Shown here: positions 16,779-25,851 of the stretch, piece by piece | Layout of the letters: every line of letters begins with the position of its first letter | Numbering within the stretch: position 1 is the stretch's first letter | Assembly (NCBI RefSeq): GCF_030813695.1 | Contig: NZ_JAUSVA010000002.1 | Span: 7,463,501-7,527,500, forward strand | Length of the DNA stretch: 64,000 nt | Reading direction: 5' to 3' | Source of the DNA: Kitasatospora herbaricolor | Lineage (GTDB): Bacteria; Actinomycetota; Actinomycetes; Streptomycetales; Streptomycetaceae | Translations under genes and position numbers: made by a program | The notes under the pieces: model-generated | Told to the model about the DNA's origin: nothing | Seen by the model: only the letters and a program-made list of their open reading frames with translations | The model's database searches: none

Positions 16779-17792
16779 CTAGGACTCCTTGCTCAGGTGC
16801 TCGTCCGACCCCTGCGGCGCCACGGCGGCGGGGTCGTCCTCGTCGGATCGGGTGGCGGGCGCGGAGCCGTCCCGCGCGGCCGGCACGCCACCGGCCGGCA
16901 CGCCCGCCGCCGGCGGTCCGGCCAGCGGGAGCGGGTACGGCGGGGGAGTGCCGCCGAACTCCGGGCAGCTCGCCTTGTGGTCGCACCAGTCGCAGAGCCG
17001 GTTCCTGGTGGCCGGGAACTCGCCCGTGGCCACCGCCTGCGAGATGGTTTCCCAGAGCGCCATGAGCTTGCGCTCCACCGCGCGCAGGTCCGCCTCGTCC
17101 GGGTCGTACGACACCACGTCGCCGCCCCCGCCCAGGTAGACCAGCTGCAGGCGCTTGGGGATCACGCCCTTCCAGCGCCACACCACCAGGGCGTAGAACT
17201 TCATCTGGAACATGGCCTTGCCCTCGAAGTCCCGCGAGGGCGCCCGGCCGGTCTTGTAGTCGACCAGCCGCACCTCACCGGTCGGCGCGACGTCCACCCG
17301 GTCGATGTAGCCGCGCAGCAGCAGGCCCGACTCCAGCGCGGTCTCCACGTACAGCTCGCGCTCGACGGGGTGCAGCCGGGTCGGGTCCTCCAGCCGGAAC
17401 CACTGGCCGATCAGCTTCTCGGCGTCGGCCAGCCAGCGGGTCAGCGCGGCGCCGTCCGGCTCGGCGGCGCCGCCCTCGGCGCCGCCGAACAGGCCGGCCA
17501 GCTCGGGGCGCTCGCCCAGCAGCCGCTCCCACTGCGGGCGCAGCAGGCCGAGCGCGCGCTCGTGGGTCCGCTCCGCGGCGGGGCTGTCGAAGAGCCGTTC
17601 CAGGACGGCGTGGACGAGGGTGCCCCGGGTGGCGGCCGGGCTCGGCGGCTCGGGCAGCTTGTCGATCACCCGGAGCCGGTAGAGCAGCGGACAGGTCAGG
17701 AAGTCCCCCGCACGCGACGGGGACAGCCCGGTCGGGGGCGCGGCCCGGCGGGCCGGCGCCTCGACGGTCGGGCCGTGGTCGGTCTGGTGCAT
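16779..17792 (-). CDS. RecB-like PD-(D/E)XK nuclease with Fe-S cluster motif
   Basis: 337 residues. The nuclease core has His61 (GTLVHAVLERLF), Asp165 in GYIDRVDV, and the DYKTG motif (178-182), as in the RecB/AddB/Cas4 nuclease group. Cys34 plus CDWCDHKASC (Cys267, 270, 276) form the four-cysteine pattern that holds a 4Fe-4S cluster in AddB and Cas4. About 50 C-terminal residues are disordered. The family is a conserved stand-alone actinobacterial protein whose DNA-repair role is not settled; a homologue also neighbours trmI in mycobacteria. No CRISPR genes are nearby, so it is not a Cas4 of a CRISPR system. Confidence 0.87.
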   Translation of the reverse strand: MHQTDHGPTVEAPARRAAPPTGLSPSRAGDFLTCPLLYRLRVIDKLPEPPSPAATRGTLVHAVLERLFDSPAAERTHERALGLLRPQWERLLGERPELAGLFGGAEGGAAEPDGAALTRWLADAEKLIGQWFRLEDPTRLHPVERELYVETALESGLLLRGYIDRVDVAPTGEVRLVDYKTGRAPSRDFEGKAMFQMKFYALVVWRWKGVIPKRLQLVYLGGGGDVVSYDPDEADLRAVERKLMALWETISQAVATGEFPATRNRLCDWCDHKASCPEFGGTPPPYPLPLAGPPAAGVPAGGVPAARDGSAPATRSDEDDPAAVAPQGSDEHLSKES

Positions 17793-17974
17793 GCCCCGAC
17801 CCTATGGCCCAACGCTGTCATTCCGCTGCCACGGCGCTGACACGGCCGGCACTGGGGAGGGCCGGACACGGGTATGAGACCCCCAGGAGGGGCGGGCGCC
17901 GGATTCCGCCGGAGATCACGTAGCGTGGGCGGACGGCGCGGCCACGACGGGGACGACGAGCTGAAGGGACACCG

Positions 17975-19198
17975 GTGAGCGACACCAGGGGGCAGCAGAC
18001 CTCCGAACAGCCACCGCCCGGCGGGGCGCCCGGCCCGGGCACGCCCCCGGCCGGCGGGCCCGGACCGCGCGGCGGCATCCTGATGGGCCGCCCGTTCGGC
18101 GTGCCGGTCTACGTCACCCCGTCCTGGTTCGTCATCGCCGCGCTGATCACCTGGATCTTCGGCGGGCAGCTCGCCCGGGTGCTGCCCGAGCTCGGCGGCA
18201 CCCGCTACCTGGTCGCGCTGTCCTTCGCGATCGCCTTCTACGCCTCGGTCCTGGTGCACGAGCTGGCGCACACGCTGGTCGCGCTGCGCTACAGGCTCGG
18301 GGTCCGCCGGATCCAGCTGCAGTTCCTCGGCGGCATCTCGGAGATCGAGAACGAGGCGCAGACCCCTGCCCGCGAGTTCTGGCTGGCCTTCGCCGGGCCG
18401 CTGCTCTCCGTCGTGCTCGGCGGGGTGTTCCTGGCGGCCGGCCGGCTGGTGGAGCTCTCCAGCGTCCCCGGGGTGCTGCTGGCCGGGCTGATGGTCAGCA
18501 ACCTCGTGGTCGCCGTCTTCAACCTGCTGCCCGGCCTGCCGCTGGACGGCGGCCGGATGCTGCGCGCCGTCGTCTGGGGCCTGACCGGCCGCCCGATGGC
18601 CGGCACCGTGGCGGCCTCCTGGGCCGGCCGGGCGCTGGCCGTCGCCGTGCTGATCGGCCTGCCGCTGTTCAGTGCCTCGCGGGACGACGGCGGACGCACG
18701 GGGACGGACACCCTGATCGACGCGGCGCTGGCCGCGATCCTGGCCGCGATCATCTGGAACGGCGCGGTCGGGGGCCTGCGCGGCGCCCGGCTGAAGGAGG
18801 CGCTGCCCGGCCTGCGGCTGCGGGAGCTGGCCCGGCGGGCCGTCCCGGTCACCGCCGACACGCCGCTGGGGGAGGCGCTGCGCCGGGCCCGGGAGGCCGG
18901 GGCCGGCGCCGTCCTGGTGGTGGACGGGCTGGGGGCGCCGATCGCCCTGGTCCGGGAGTCCGCGGTGCGGGCGGTGCCCGAGCACCGCCGTCCGTGGATC
19001 GCGGTCGGCGCCCTCGCGCGCGACCTGGAGCCGGGCCTGCGGCTGTCGGCCGACCTGTCCGGCGAAGACCTGCTGCGAGCCCTGCGGGCGACCCCGGCCA
19101 GCGAGTACCTGGTGGTCGAGCCGGACGGGTCCGCGTACGGGGTGCTGGCGCTGACCGACGTGGAGCAGCGGCTCAGCAAGGCCGTCGCGGGCCGCTGA
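17975..19198 (+). CDS. Site-2 protease family intramembrane zinc metalloprotease with CBS domains
   Basis: 407 residues, several membrane helices. The M50 active site is present: HELAH (His95, Glu96, His99) in one helix and Asp191 in NLLPGLPLDGG, which supplies the third zinc ligand. A disordered Pro/Gly-rich N-terminus precedes it. The C-terminal part (about 290-407) looks like a pair of CBS modules, typical of the SpoIVFB-type subgroup in which nucleotides may tune activity. Such proteases cut membrane-bound regulators. The GTG at 17975 follows GAAGGGA. It is divergent from the RecB-like gene across 182 bases. Confidence 0.9.
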   Translation: MSDTRGQQTSEQPPPGGAPGPGTPPAGGPGPRGGILMGRPFGVPVYVTPSWFVIAALITWIFGGQLARVLPELGGTRYLVALSFAIAFYASVLVHELAHTLVALRYRLGVRRIQLQFLGGISEIENEAQTPAREFWLAFAGPLLSVVLGGVFLAAGRLVELSSVPGVLLAGLMVSNLVVAVFNLLPGLPLDGGRMLRAVVWGLTGRPMAGTVAASWAGRALAVAVLIGLPLFSASRDDGGRTGTDTLIDAALAAILAAIIWNGAVGGLRGARLKEALPGLRLRELARRAVPVTADTPLGEALRRAREAGAGAVLVVDGLGAPIALVRESAVRAVPEHRRPWIAVGALARDLEPGLRLSADLSGEDLLRALRATPASEYLVVEPDGSAYGVLALTDVEQRLSKAVAGR

Positions 19199-19290
19199 GG
19201 AGCGTCCGCGGACCGTCCCGTCCGGGGCTGCCGAGGAGCCCGGACGAGGCGTCCGGAGCCGTCGGACGGCCCTCGCCGGGCGGCCGGCGT

Positions 19291-19346
19291 GACCACAGTG
19301 ATCACTGTGGTCGGTGGGGCGGCTGTCAGCCCTTAGAATTGTCCGC
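19291..19346 (+). promoter_or_regulatory. trmI promoter with adjoining 22-bp palindrome
   Basis: GACCACAGTGA and its exact reverse complement abut at 19291-19312. They lie just upstream of, and touching, the -35 position expected for TAGAAT (19334-19339). The ATG at 19347 is only 7 bases beyond that -10 box and lacks a Shine-Dalgarno, so the mRNA is probably leaderless. The palindrome may be an operator; it could also end transcription of the protease gene. Confidence 0.55.
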
Positions 19347-20315
19347 ATGTCCGAACCGACCGGTGCCACCCGCCGACGCGGGCCCTTCCAGGTCGGGGAC
19401 CAGGTCCAGCTGACCGACCCCAAGGGCCGCCACTACACGTTCACGCTCCAGGCCGGGAACCAGTTCCACACCCACAAGGGTGCGTTCCCCCACGACGAGC
19501 TGATCGGCGCCCCCGAGGGCACGGTCGTGCGCACCACGGGCAACGTCCCGTACCTCGCGCTGCGCCCCCTGCTCCCCGACTACGTCCTGTCCATGCCCCG
19601 CGGCGCCGCCGTGATCTACCCCAAGGACGCGGGGCAGATCCTGGCGATGGCCGACATCTTCGCCGGCGCCCGCGTGGTCGAGGCCGGCGTCGGCTCCGGC
19701 GCGCTCAGCACCTACCTGCTGCGCGCCGTCGGCGACACCGGCCTGCTGGCCTCCTACGAGCGCCGCCAGGACTTCGCGGACATCGCCAAGGGCAATGTCG
19801 AGCGCTACTTCGGCGGCCCGCACCCGGCCTGGAAGCTCACCGTCGGTGACCTCCAGGACAACCTGGTCGAGGCCGACGTCGACCGCGTCATCCTCGACAT
19901 GCTCGCCCCCTGGGAATGCCTGGACGTCGCCTCCAAGGCGCTCGTCCCCGGCGGTCTGATCTGCTGCTACGTGGCCACCACCACGCAGATGTCCAAGACC
20001 GTCGAGGCGCTGCGCGACCACGGCACCTTCACCGAGCCGCAGGCCTGGGAGACCATGGTCCGCACCTGGCACCTGGAGGGCCTGGCCGTCCGCCCGGACC
20101 ACCGCATGATCGGCCACACCGGCTTCCTGCTGACCTCCCGCCGCCTCGCGGACGGCGTCGAGCCGCCGCTGCGCCGCCGTCGCCCGGCCAAGGGCGCGTA
20201 CGGCGAGGAGTACGACAACGGGGCCCCCGAGCAGAGCCTCCAGGAACGGGCCGCCGCCCGCGCCGCCGCCAGGGCCACCGGCACGGACGCGTCCGGCGCG
20301 CCGGACCTGGGCTGA
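19347..20315 (+). CDS. trmI: tRNA (adenine-58-N1)-methyltransferase
   Basis: Methylates A58 in the T loop of tRNA using S-adenosylmethionine. The protein (322 residues) has an N-terminal beta domain, then a Rossmann methyltransferase core with motif I VVEAGVGSGALS and the DMLAPWECLDVAS catalytic/binding motif. The last 50 residues are charged and disordered. It matches the mycobacterial TrmI, whose gene also lies near the proteasome genes. ATG 19347 is preferred from the promoter spacing and the family N-terminus. Confidence 0.95.
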   Translation: MSEPTGATRRRGPFQVGDQVQLTDPKGRHYTFTLQAGNQFHTHKGAFPHDELIGAPEGTVVRTTGNVPYLALRPLLPDYVLSMPRGAAVIYPKDAGQILAMADIFAGARVVEAGVGSGALSTYLLRAVGDTGLLASYERRQDFADIAKGNVERYFGGPHPAWKLTVGDLQDNLVEADVDRVILDMLAPWECLDVASKALVPGGLICCYVATTTQMSKTVEALRDHGTFTEPQAWETMVRTWHLEGLAVRPDHRMIGHTGFLLTSRRLADGVEPPLRRRRPAKGAYGEEYDNGAPEQSLQERAAARAAARATGTDASGAPDLG

Positions 20316-20342
20316 CCGCGGGACACCACCGCGAGACCACCG

Positions 20343-20386
20343 CGAGGGGCGGTACGAAGGGCTCAGGCCCTCCGTACCGCCCCTCG
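20343..20386 (+). terminator. Terminator of trmI
   Basis: A 14-bp outer stem (CGAGGGGCGGTACG with its complement) and an inner GGGC/GCCC stem around a TCAG loop lie 28 bases after the trmI stop. Confidence 0.8.
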
Positions 20387-20522
20387 TGTCGTCGCAGGTG
20401 GGGCGAGCCCCGGCGGCCGTCCGACCCCCTGTGGGGGCCGCCGGCGGCGTGTGGGAGGATGCTCGCTCACAGACACCCGCCGTGCCCGGCGAGGGCACCG
20501 TACCGGTGGAGGGGAACTCCTG

Positions 20523-21140
20523 GTGGAAGCAGCGGTCGGGACGGCGTTGGCCGAGGGGACGACCGGGGGAGGTGCCCGGCCGCCGGCCGGGCCGGGGCAC
20601 GCCCGTCCCGGCGTGAAGCACTGGGCGGTGGTGGCCGCCGGCTGCGCCGCGGTGGTGGCCGGTGCGCTCGCGGCGGGCCCGGCGTCCGGAACGCCCGGGC
20701 CGATACGCACGGCCCCCAGGGCCCTGCCGGCCGCCGAGGCACCCGATCCGGCCAAGGCCGAACTTCCCCTCGACTGCGGACCCTTCCCGGTGAAGATCTC
20801 GGTGCACTTCGGCGCCGACCTGGGGGACGGCAAGCCCGGCACGGTGGCCGCCGCCCACTGCGACGCCGAGAACGGCACCCCGCCGGACGCGGTCTACCTG
20901 CTCGGCCCGGGCCAGGACGGCAGGCCTGTGGTGCTCGCCACCCTGCTCTCGGAGCAGGAGAACCTGACGGTGAGCAGGCTGACCCTGCGCAGTGACGGTG
21001 TCGTCACCGGCCACGCCCAGGGTTACTCCTCGGACGACGTCCCGCGGTTCAGCCCGGACGTCTCACTCGACCTCACCTGGGCCCGCCAGGGCGGCCGCTG
21101 GACCCGCACCCAGACCCCGGCCCCGCCCGCCCGGGCCTGA
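20523..21140 (+). CDS. Conserved actinobacterial membrane-anchored/secreted protein of unknown function
   Basis: 205 residues from a GTG at 20523, picked because GGAGGGG lies 8 bases upstream. A short cytoplasmic Gly-rich segment, one membrane helix (about residues 33-54, HWAVVAAGCAAVVAGALAAG) and an extracytoplasmic domain follow. The outer domain has two cysteines that could form a disulphide and a repeated beta pattern (KISVHFGADLGDGKPGT; VVTGHAQGYS). No known domain was recognised. It sits between trmI and the ferredoxin gene and probably has its own promoter, since a terminator precedes it. Confidence 0.7.
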   Translation: MEAAVGTALAEGTTGGGARPPAGPGHARPGVKHWAVVAAGCAAVVAGALAAGPASGTPGPIRTAPRALPAAEAPDPAKAELPLDCGPFPVKISVHFGADLGDGKPGTVAAAHCDAENGTPPDAVYLLGPGQDGRPVVLATLLSEQENLTVSRLTLRSDGVVTGHAQGYSSDDVPRFSPDVSLDLTWARQGGRWTRTQTPAPPARA

Positions 21141-21315
21141 CGCCCGCCGAACCCCCGCGGGGCAGGTCCCGCACCCGCGGCGCCCGGCACCGCCGGCCGT
21201 CGACCCGACCTGCCCCCGCCGCCGTCCGCCCCGCCGTCGCCGACCCGCGGCAGGCCACGGCCGCGAGCGGGCCGGAAGGTGCGCGCCCCTACCGCCCCGG
21301 GAGGCGAACCGAGCC

Positions 21316-21624
21316 CTAATCAGCAGCCTCGGGCCCGTACACCTCGACCTGGTCCGCCACCCGGCGTACGTGGATGCAGTCGCCCGGGCACTCCTTGGCC
21401 GAGTCCACCACGTCCTGAAGCAGGGTCAGCGGCACCGGCGCCGTGTCGCCCGGCTGCTGGCGCAGCTCGTCGTCCGCGCCCTTCACGTACGCGAGGCCGT
21501 CGATGTCCAGCTCGAAGACCTCCGGCGCGTACTGCACACAGATGCCGTCGCCGGTGCAGAGATCCTGGTCGATCCACACCTCCAGCGGCTCGCCCGCTGC
21601 CGTCGCCTCACCGGTCACCGACAT
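21316..21624 (-). CDS. Small ferredoxin, [3Fe-4S]-type
   Basis: 102 residues from ATG 21624. The spacing Cys23-x5-Cys29 ... Cys79-Pro is that of single-cluster [3Fe-4S] ferredoxins that feed electrons to cytochrome P450s and other oxygenases; an extra Cys83 (CPGDC) is present. The C-terminal half carries ELDIDGLAYV. A longer in-frame start at 21816 gives a non-conserved leader and was not chosen. It is divergent from the proteasome operon, a position common in streptomycetes; its partner enzyme is not in the window. Confidence 0.9.
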   Translation of the reverse strand: MSVTGEATAAGEPLEVWIDQDLCTGDGICVQYAPEVFELDIDGLAYVKGADDELRQQPGDTAPVPLTLLQDVVDSAKECPGDCIHVRRVADQVEVYGPEAAD

Positions 21625-21839
21625 GTCTCCTGCCGTTCTGTCCCGGGTCGCCCCGTAATCGGGGGCAATCCCGCCATTCGTACAACGATCCGACCGGCAC
21701 TCGTGGTCGCGATCGGATATCGACTCGCTCGACGATACATCTGGTCCGCTTTGGCCGGTGCGCGGTGGGTATCTCTTAAAGCAGAGGGGAAGCACGCGAG
21801 GGCGAAGATCGGACACGCCCGTTCCATCTTTCTTGATCT

Positions 21840-21872
21840 AGGGGTTTACATACCCCTGGTCCCAGGTAGGGT
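21840..21872 (+). promoter_or_regulatory. Promoter of arc with two inverted repeats
   Basis: TTTACA (21845-21850), 16-base spacer and TAGGGT (21867-21872) form a good housekeeping-type promoter about 37 bases before the GTG of arc. AGGGGT-N6-ACCCCT (21840-21857) covers the -35 box, and CCTGG-TC-CCAGG (21855-21866) fills the spacer. Either could bind a regulator of the Pup-proteasome genes. Confidence 0.6.
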
Positions 21873-21908
21873 CTGGAAGCGTCCAGCTCCCCGGAGGAGG
21901 TGAGGACC

Positions 21909-23675
21909 GTGGCAGCCCACGATGACGACTACAACCGCAGCCCTGGCAGGCCCGCTCGTGGTTCCGACGAGGCCGCTCAGGTCTCGTACCTCGAGCAGGA
22001 AATCGCTGTCCTGCGCCGCAAGCTCGCCGACTCGCCGCGCAATTCGAGAATCCTCGAAGAGCGGATCGTCGAGCTCCAGACCAACCTGGCCGGCGTGACC
22101 GCCCAGAACGAACGGCTCGCCTCCACCCTTCGGGAGGCCCGCGACCAGATCGTGGCCCTCAAGGAGGAAGTGGACAGGCTGGCCCAGCCCCCCGCCGGAT
22201 TCGGCACCTTCCTCGACCAGAACGAGGACGGCACCGCAGACATCTTCACCGGCGGTCGCAAGCTGCGCGTCAACGTCAGCCCGAGCGTCGAGCTCGACGA
22301 GCTGCGCCGCGGCCAGGAAGTGATGCTCAACGAGGCCCTCAACATCGTGGACGCGATGGCCTTCGAGAGCATCGGCGACATCGTCACCCTCAAGGAAGTC
22401 CTTGAGGACGGCGAGCGCGCGCTGGTCACCGGGCACACCGACGAGGAGCGGGTGGTCCGGCTCGCCGAACCGCTGCGCGACATCACCCTGCGTCCGGGCG
22501 ACGCCCTCCTGCTGGAGTCCCGCTCCGGCTACGTCTACGAGGTCGTGCCCAAGTCGGAGGTCGAGGACCTGGTCCTCGAGGAGGTCCCCGACATCGACTA
22601 CCGGCAGATCGGCGGTCTGGCCAACCAGATCGAGCAGATCCGCGACGCGGTCGAACTGCCCTACCTGCACGCCGACCTGTTCAAGGAGTACGAGCTCCGG
22701 CCGCCGAAGGGCGTCCTGCTCTACGGCCCTCCCGGCTGTGGCAAGACGCTGATCGCCAAGGCGGTGGCGAACTCGCTCGCCAAGAAGGTCGCCGAGGTCA
22801 CCGGCCGCCCGCAGGGCAAGAGCTACTTCCTCAACATCAAGGGCCCCGAGCTCCTCAACAAGTACGTCGGCGAGACCGAGCGGCAGATCCGCCTGGTCTT
22901 CCAGCGGGCTCGTGAGAAGGCCGGCGAGGGCACGCCCGTCATCGTCTTCTTCGACGAGATGGAGTCGCTCTTCCGCACCCGCGGCTCGGGTGTCAGCTCG
23001 GACGTGGAGAACACCATCGTCCCGCAGCTGCTGGCCGAGATCGACGGTGTGGAGGGCCTGGAGAACGTCATCGTGATCGGTGCCTCGAACCGTGAGGACA
23101 TGATCGACCCGGCGATCCTGCGGCCCGGCCGGCTGGACGTCAAGATCAAGATCGAGCGTCCGGACGCCGAGGCGGCCAAGGACATCTTCTCGAAGTACCT
23201 CAAGGACTCGCTGCCCTTCCACCCCGACGACCTCAAGGAGCACGACGGCTCGGTGGACTCCACCGTGGCGGCGATGATCCAGGCGGTGGTCGAGCGGATG
23301 TACACCGAGACCGAGGAGAACCGCTTCCTGGAGGTCACCTACGCCAACGGTGACAAGGAGGTCCTGTACTTCAAGGACTTCAACTCCGGCGCCATGATCC
23401 AGAACATCGTGGACCGGGCGAAGAAGATGGCCATCAAGGACTTCCTCGACCACGGCCAGCGCGGTCTGCGCGTCTCCCACCTGCTCGCCGCCTGCGTGGA
23501 CGAGTTCAAGGAGAACGAGGACCTGCCCAACACCACCAACCCGGACGACTGGGCCCGTATCTCCGGCAAGAAGGGTGAGCGGATCGTCTTCATCCGCACG
23601 CTCGTCACCGGCAAGCAGGGTGCCGAGTCCGGCCGCTCCATCGACACCGTGGCCAACACGGGGCAGTACCTCTAA
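21909..23675 (+). CDS. arc: Proteasome-associated AAA+ ATPase ARC/Mpa
   Basis: Hexameric unfoldase that recognises Pup-tagged proteins and threads them into the 20S proteasome. The 588 residues show an N-terminal coiled coil (about 20-85, YLEQEIAVLRRKL...) that binds Pup, an OB-fold interdomain, and an AAA+ module with Walker A GPPGCGKT (273-280), Walker B IVFFDEMES and arginine fingers in AILRPGRLD. The C-terminus NTGQYL has the penultimate tyrosine used to dock on the proteasome. GTG 21909 is chosen over GTG 21900 because GGAGG at 21893-21897 is then properly spaced and the protein begins VAAHDDD, as in other streptomycetes. Confidence 0.97.
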   Translation: MAAHDDDYNRSPGRPARGSDEAAQVSYLEQEIAVLRRKLADSPRNSRILEERIVELQTNLAGVTAQNERLASTLREARDQIVALKEEVDRLAQPPAGFGTFLDQNEDGTADIFTGGRKLRVNVSPSVELDELRRGQEVMLNEALNIVDAMAFESIGDIVTLKEVLEDGERALVTGHTDEERVVRLAEPLRDITLRPGDALLLESRSGYVYEVVPKSEVEDLVLEEVPDIDYRQIGGLANQIEQIRDAVELPYLHADLFKEYELRPPKGVLLYGPPGCGKTLIAKAVANSLAKKVAEVTGRPQGKSYFLNIKGPELLNKYVGETERQIRLVFQRAREKAGEGTPVIVFFDEMESLFRTRGSGVSSDVENTIVPQLLAEIDGVEGLENVIVIGASNREDMIDPAILRPGRLDVKIKIERPDAEAAKDIFSKYLKDSLPFHPDDLKEHDGSVDSTVAAMIQAVVERMYTETEENRFLEVTYANGDKEVLYFKDFNSGAMIQNIVDRAKKMAIKDFLDHGQRGLRVSHLLAACVDEFKENEDLPNTTNPDDWARISGKKGERIVFIRTLVTGKQGAESGRSIDTVANTGQYL

Positions 23676-23882
23676 CCAGGTCCCTCCCCGTTCCGCCGAC
23701 CCCGTCCGGCTGTGGCGCCTCGCGGCCCCGCAGCCGGACGGCGCGTCTCAGGGCCGGCCTGTCGGTGCGGCGTTCTAGGCTCTACCCACCGTTCGCGGGC
23801 GTCCGGCCCGGGAGGGTGCTGTTCAGCGGTACGTCAGTGCGTTCCGCCCGTGGGGGGCGGCGCACAGGGCAAGGAGGGCCGC

Positions 23883-25412
23883 ATGACCGTACGGCGCGTG
23901 ATGGGGATCGAGACCGAGTACGGAATCTCCGTACCCGGGCACCCGAACGCCAACGCCATGCTCACCTCGTCCCAGATCGTCAACGCGTACGCGGCGGCGA
24001 TGCACCGGGCTCGGCGGGCCCGCTGGGACTTCGAGGAGGAGAATCCGCTGCGCGACGCCCGGGGCTTCGACCTCGCGCGGGACGTCGCCGACGCCAGCCA
24101 GCTGACCGACGAGGACATCGGTCTGGCCAACATCATCCTCACCAACGGGGCCCGGTTCTACGTGGACCACGCCCATCCGGAGTACAGCTCGCCCGAGGTC
24201 ACCAACCCGCGCGACGCCGTGCTCTGGGACAAGGCCGGCGAGCGGATCATGGCGGCCGCCGCGGCGCGCGCCCTGGAGCTGCCCAACGGGCAGACCATCC
24301 ACCTGTACAAGAACAACACGGACAACAAGGGCGCCTCCTACGGCACCCACGAGAACTACCTGATGAAGCGGTCGACGCCGTTCGCCGACATCGTCCGCCA
24401 CCTCACGCCGTTCTTCGTCTCCCGCCAGGTGGTCACCGGCGCCGGCCGGGTGGGCCTGGGCCAGGACGGCTCGGTGCACGGCTTCCAGCTGAGCCAGCGC
24501 GCCGACTACTTCGAGGTCGAGGTCGGTCTGGAGACGACCCTCAAGCGCCCGATCATCAACACCCGCGACGAACCGCACGCCGACGCCGAGAAGTACCGCC
24601 GGCTGCACGTGATCATCGGGGACGCCAACCTCTCCGAGATCTCCACCTACCTCAAGCTGGGCACCACGGCGCTGGTCCTGTCGATGATCGAGGACGCCTT
24701 CATCGCCTCCGACCTCGCCGTCGACCAGCCCGTGCGGACCCTGCACCGGGTCTCCCACGACTCCACCCTGAAGCACCTGATCACACTGCGCAGCGGGCGC
24801 CGGCTGACCGCCGTCCAGCTCCAGATGGAGTACTGCGAGCTGGCCCGCAAGTACGTCGAGGACCGCTTCGGCAACGACGCGGACGAGCAGACCGTGGACG
24901 TGCTGGCCCGCTGGGAGGACGTCCTCGGGCGGCTGGAGCGCGATCCGATGAGCCTGTCCCGGCAGCTGGACTGGGTGGCCAAGAAGGAGATCCTGGAGGG
25001 CTACCGCAGCCGCGACGGGGTCGGCTGGGACAGCTCCCGGCTGCAGCTGGTCGACCTGCAGTACAGCGACGTCCGGGCGGAGAAGGGCCTCTACAACCGC
25101 CTGGTGGCCCGTGGGCGGTTCGAACGGCTGGTCACCGAGGAGGAGGTCCAGCGGGCGGCCGCCAAGCCCCCGGAGGACACCAGGGCGTACTTCCGCGGCC
25201 GCTGCCTGGAGCAGTACGCCGAGCACGTCGCGGCGGCCTCCTGGGACTCGGTCATCTTCGACCTGCCCGGCCGGGACTCGCTCCAGCGGGTGCCCACCCT
25301 GGAGCCCCTGCGCGGGACGCGCAACCACGTCAAGGAGCTGCTGGACCGCTGCCGCACGGCCGAGGACCTGGTCCGGGTGCTCTCCGGCGACCGCGGCCAG
25401 GCCGGCACCTGA
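23883..25412 (+). CDS. dop: Pup deamidase/depupylase
   Basis: Converts the C-terminal Gln of Pup to Glu and also removes Pup from proteins. 509 residues. The active-site Glu10 lies in MGIETEYG, and a nucleotide-binding fold like glutamine synthetase follows (YKNNTDNKGASYGTHENYL). A roughly 40-residue insertion near residues 45-90 (WDFEEENPLRDARG...) is the Dop loop that separates Dop from PafA. ATG 23883 follows AAGGAGGG. Upstream lies a 207-base gap with TAGGCT at 23776-23781 as a weak -10 candidate. Confidence 0.97.
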   Translation: MTVRRVMGIETEYGISVPGHPNANAMLTSSQIVNAYAAAMHRARRARWDFEEENPLRDARGFDLARDVADASQLTDEDIGLANIILTNGARFYVDHAHPEYSSPEVTNPRDAVLWDKAGERIMAAAAARALELPNGQTIHLYKNNTDNKGASYGTHENYLMKRSTPFADIVRHLTPFFVSRQVVTGAGRVGLGQDGSVHGFQLSQRADYFEVEVGLETTLKRPIINTRDEPHADAEKYRRLHVIIGDANLSEISTYLKLGTTALVLSMIEDAFIASDLAVDQPVRTLHRVSHDSTLKHLITLRSGRRLTAVQLQMEYCELARKYVEDRFGNDADEQTVDVLARWEDVLGRLERDPMSLSRQLDWVAKKEILEGYRSRDGVGWDSSRLQLVDLQYSDVRAEKGLYNRLVARGRFERLVTEEEVQRAAAKPPEDTRAYFRGRCLEQYAEHVAAASWDSVIFDLPGRDSLQRVPTLEPLRGTRNHVKELLDRCRTAEDLVRVLSGDRGQAGT

Positions 25413-25632
25413 ACGGCCCGCCGACCGCGTCCGTCCGGGTCACCCGGTAACTTTTCGATCACCACGGGTGAACGCCTCCTGAATGGGAATCATCCGGGGG
25501 AGCGCCGGACGTTGGACAGGAAGCGCCACACGCAAACCGGGAGCGATTCCCGCACCCGGTGTATAGGGTCGACGCAGTGGTGAAGACCCAGGAACACCAA
25601 GCCGTGCCAGACGAGTGAGCGGGGTGAGGGAA

Positions 25633-25851
25633 ATGGCGGACAAGGACACCGGTGGCGGCCAGCAGCGGGCGAACCGTGCCTCCGAGGAGGTCGAGGAGCA
25701 GGCTGCGGAGGCGCAGAATTCCGAGGAGCTCCAGGAGCGCCAGGAAAAGCTGAGCGACGACGTCGACGCGGTCCTGGACGAAATCGACGAGGTCCTCGAG
25801 TCGAATGCCGAGGATTTCGTGCGGCAATTCGTCCAGAAGGGCGGCCAGTAG
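25633..25851 (+). CDS. pup: Prokaryotic ubiquitin-like protein Pup
   Basis: 72 residues from ATG 25633; acidic, glutamine-rich and disordered, with the helix-forming ARC-binding segment (EELQERQEKLSDDVDAVLDE) in the middle. The C-terminus ends Gly-Gly-Gln, so Dop must deamidate the last residue before PafA can ligate it to lysines. An upstream in-frame GTG would add six residues; the ATG matches family starts (MADKDTGG). It lies 220 bases after dop. Confidence 0.97.
   Translation: MADKDTGGGQQRANRASEEVEEQAAEAQNSEELQERQEKLSDDVDAVLDEIDEVLESNAEDFVRQFVQKGGQ

Noticed and set aside
16779..17792. Cas4 of a CRISPR system
   Set aside because: The four cysteines and nuclease motifs fit, but there are no repeats, Cas1 or Cas2; the gene is the stand-alone actinobacterial RecB-like protein.
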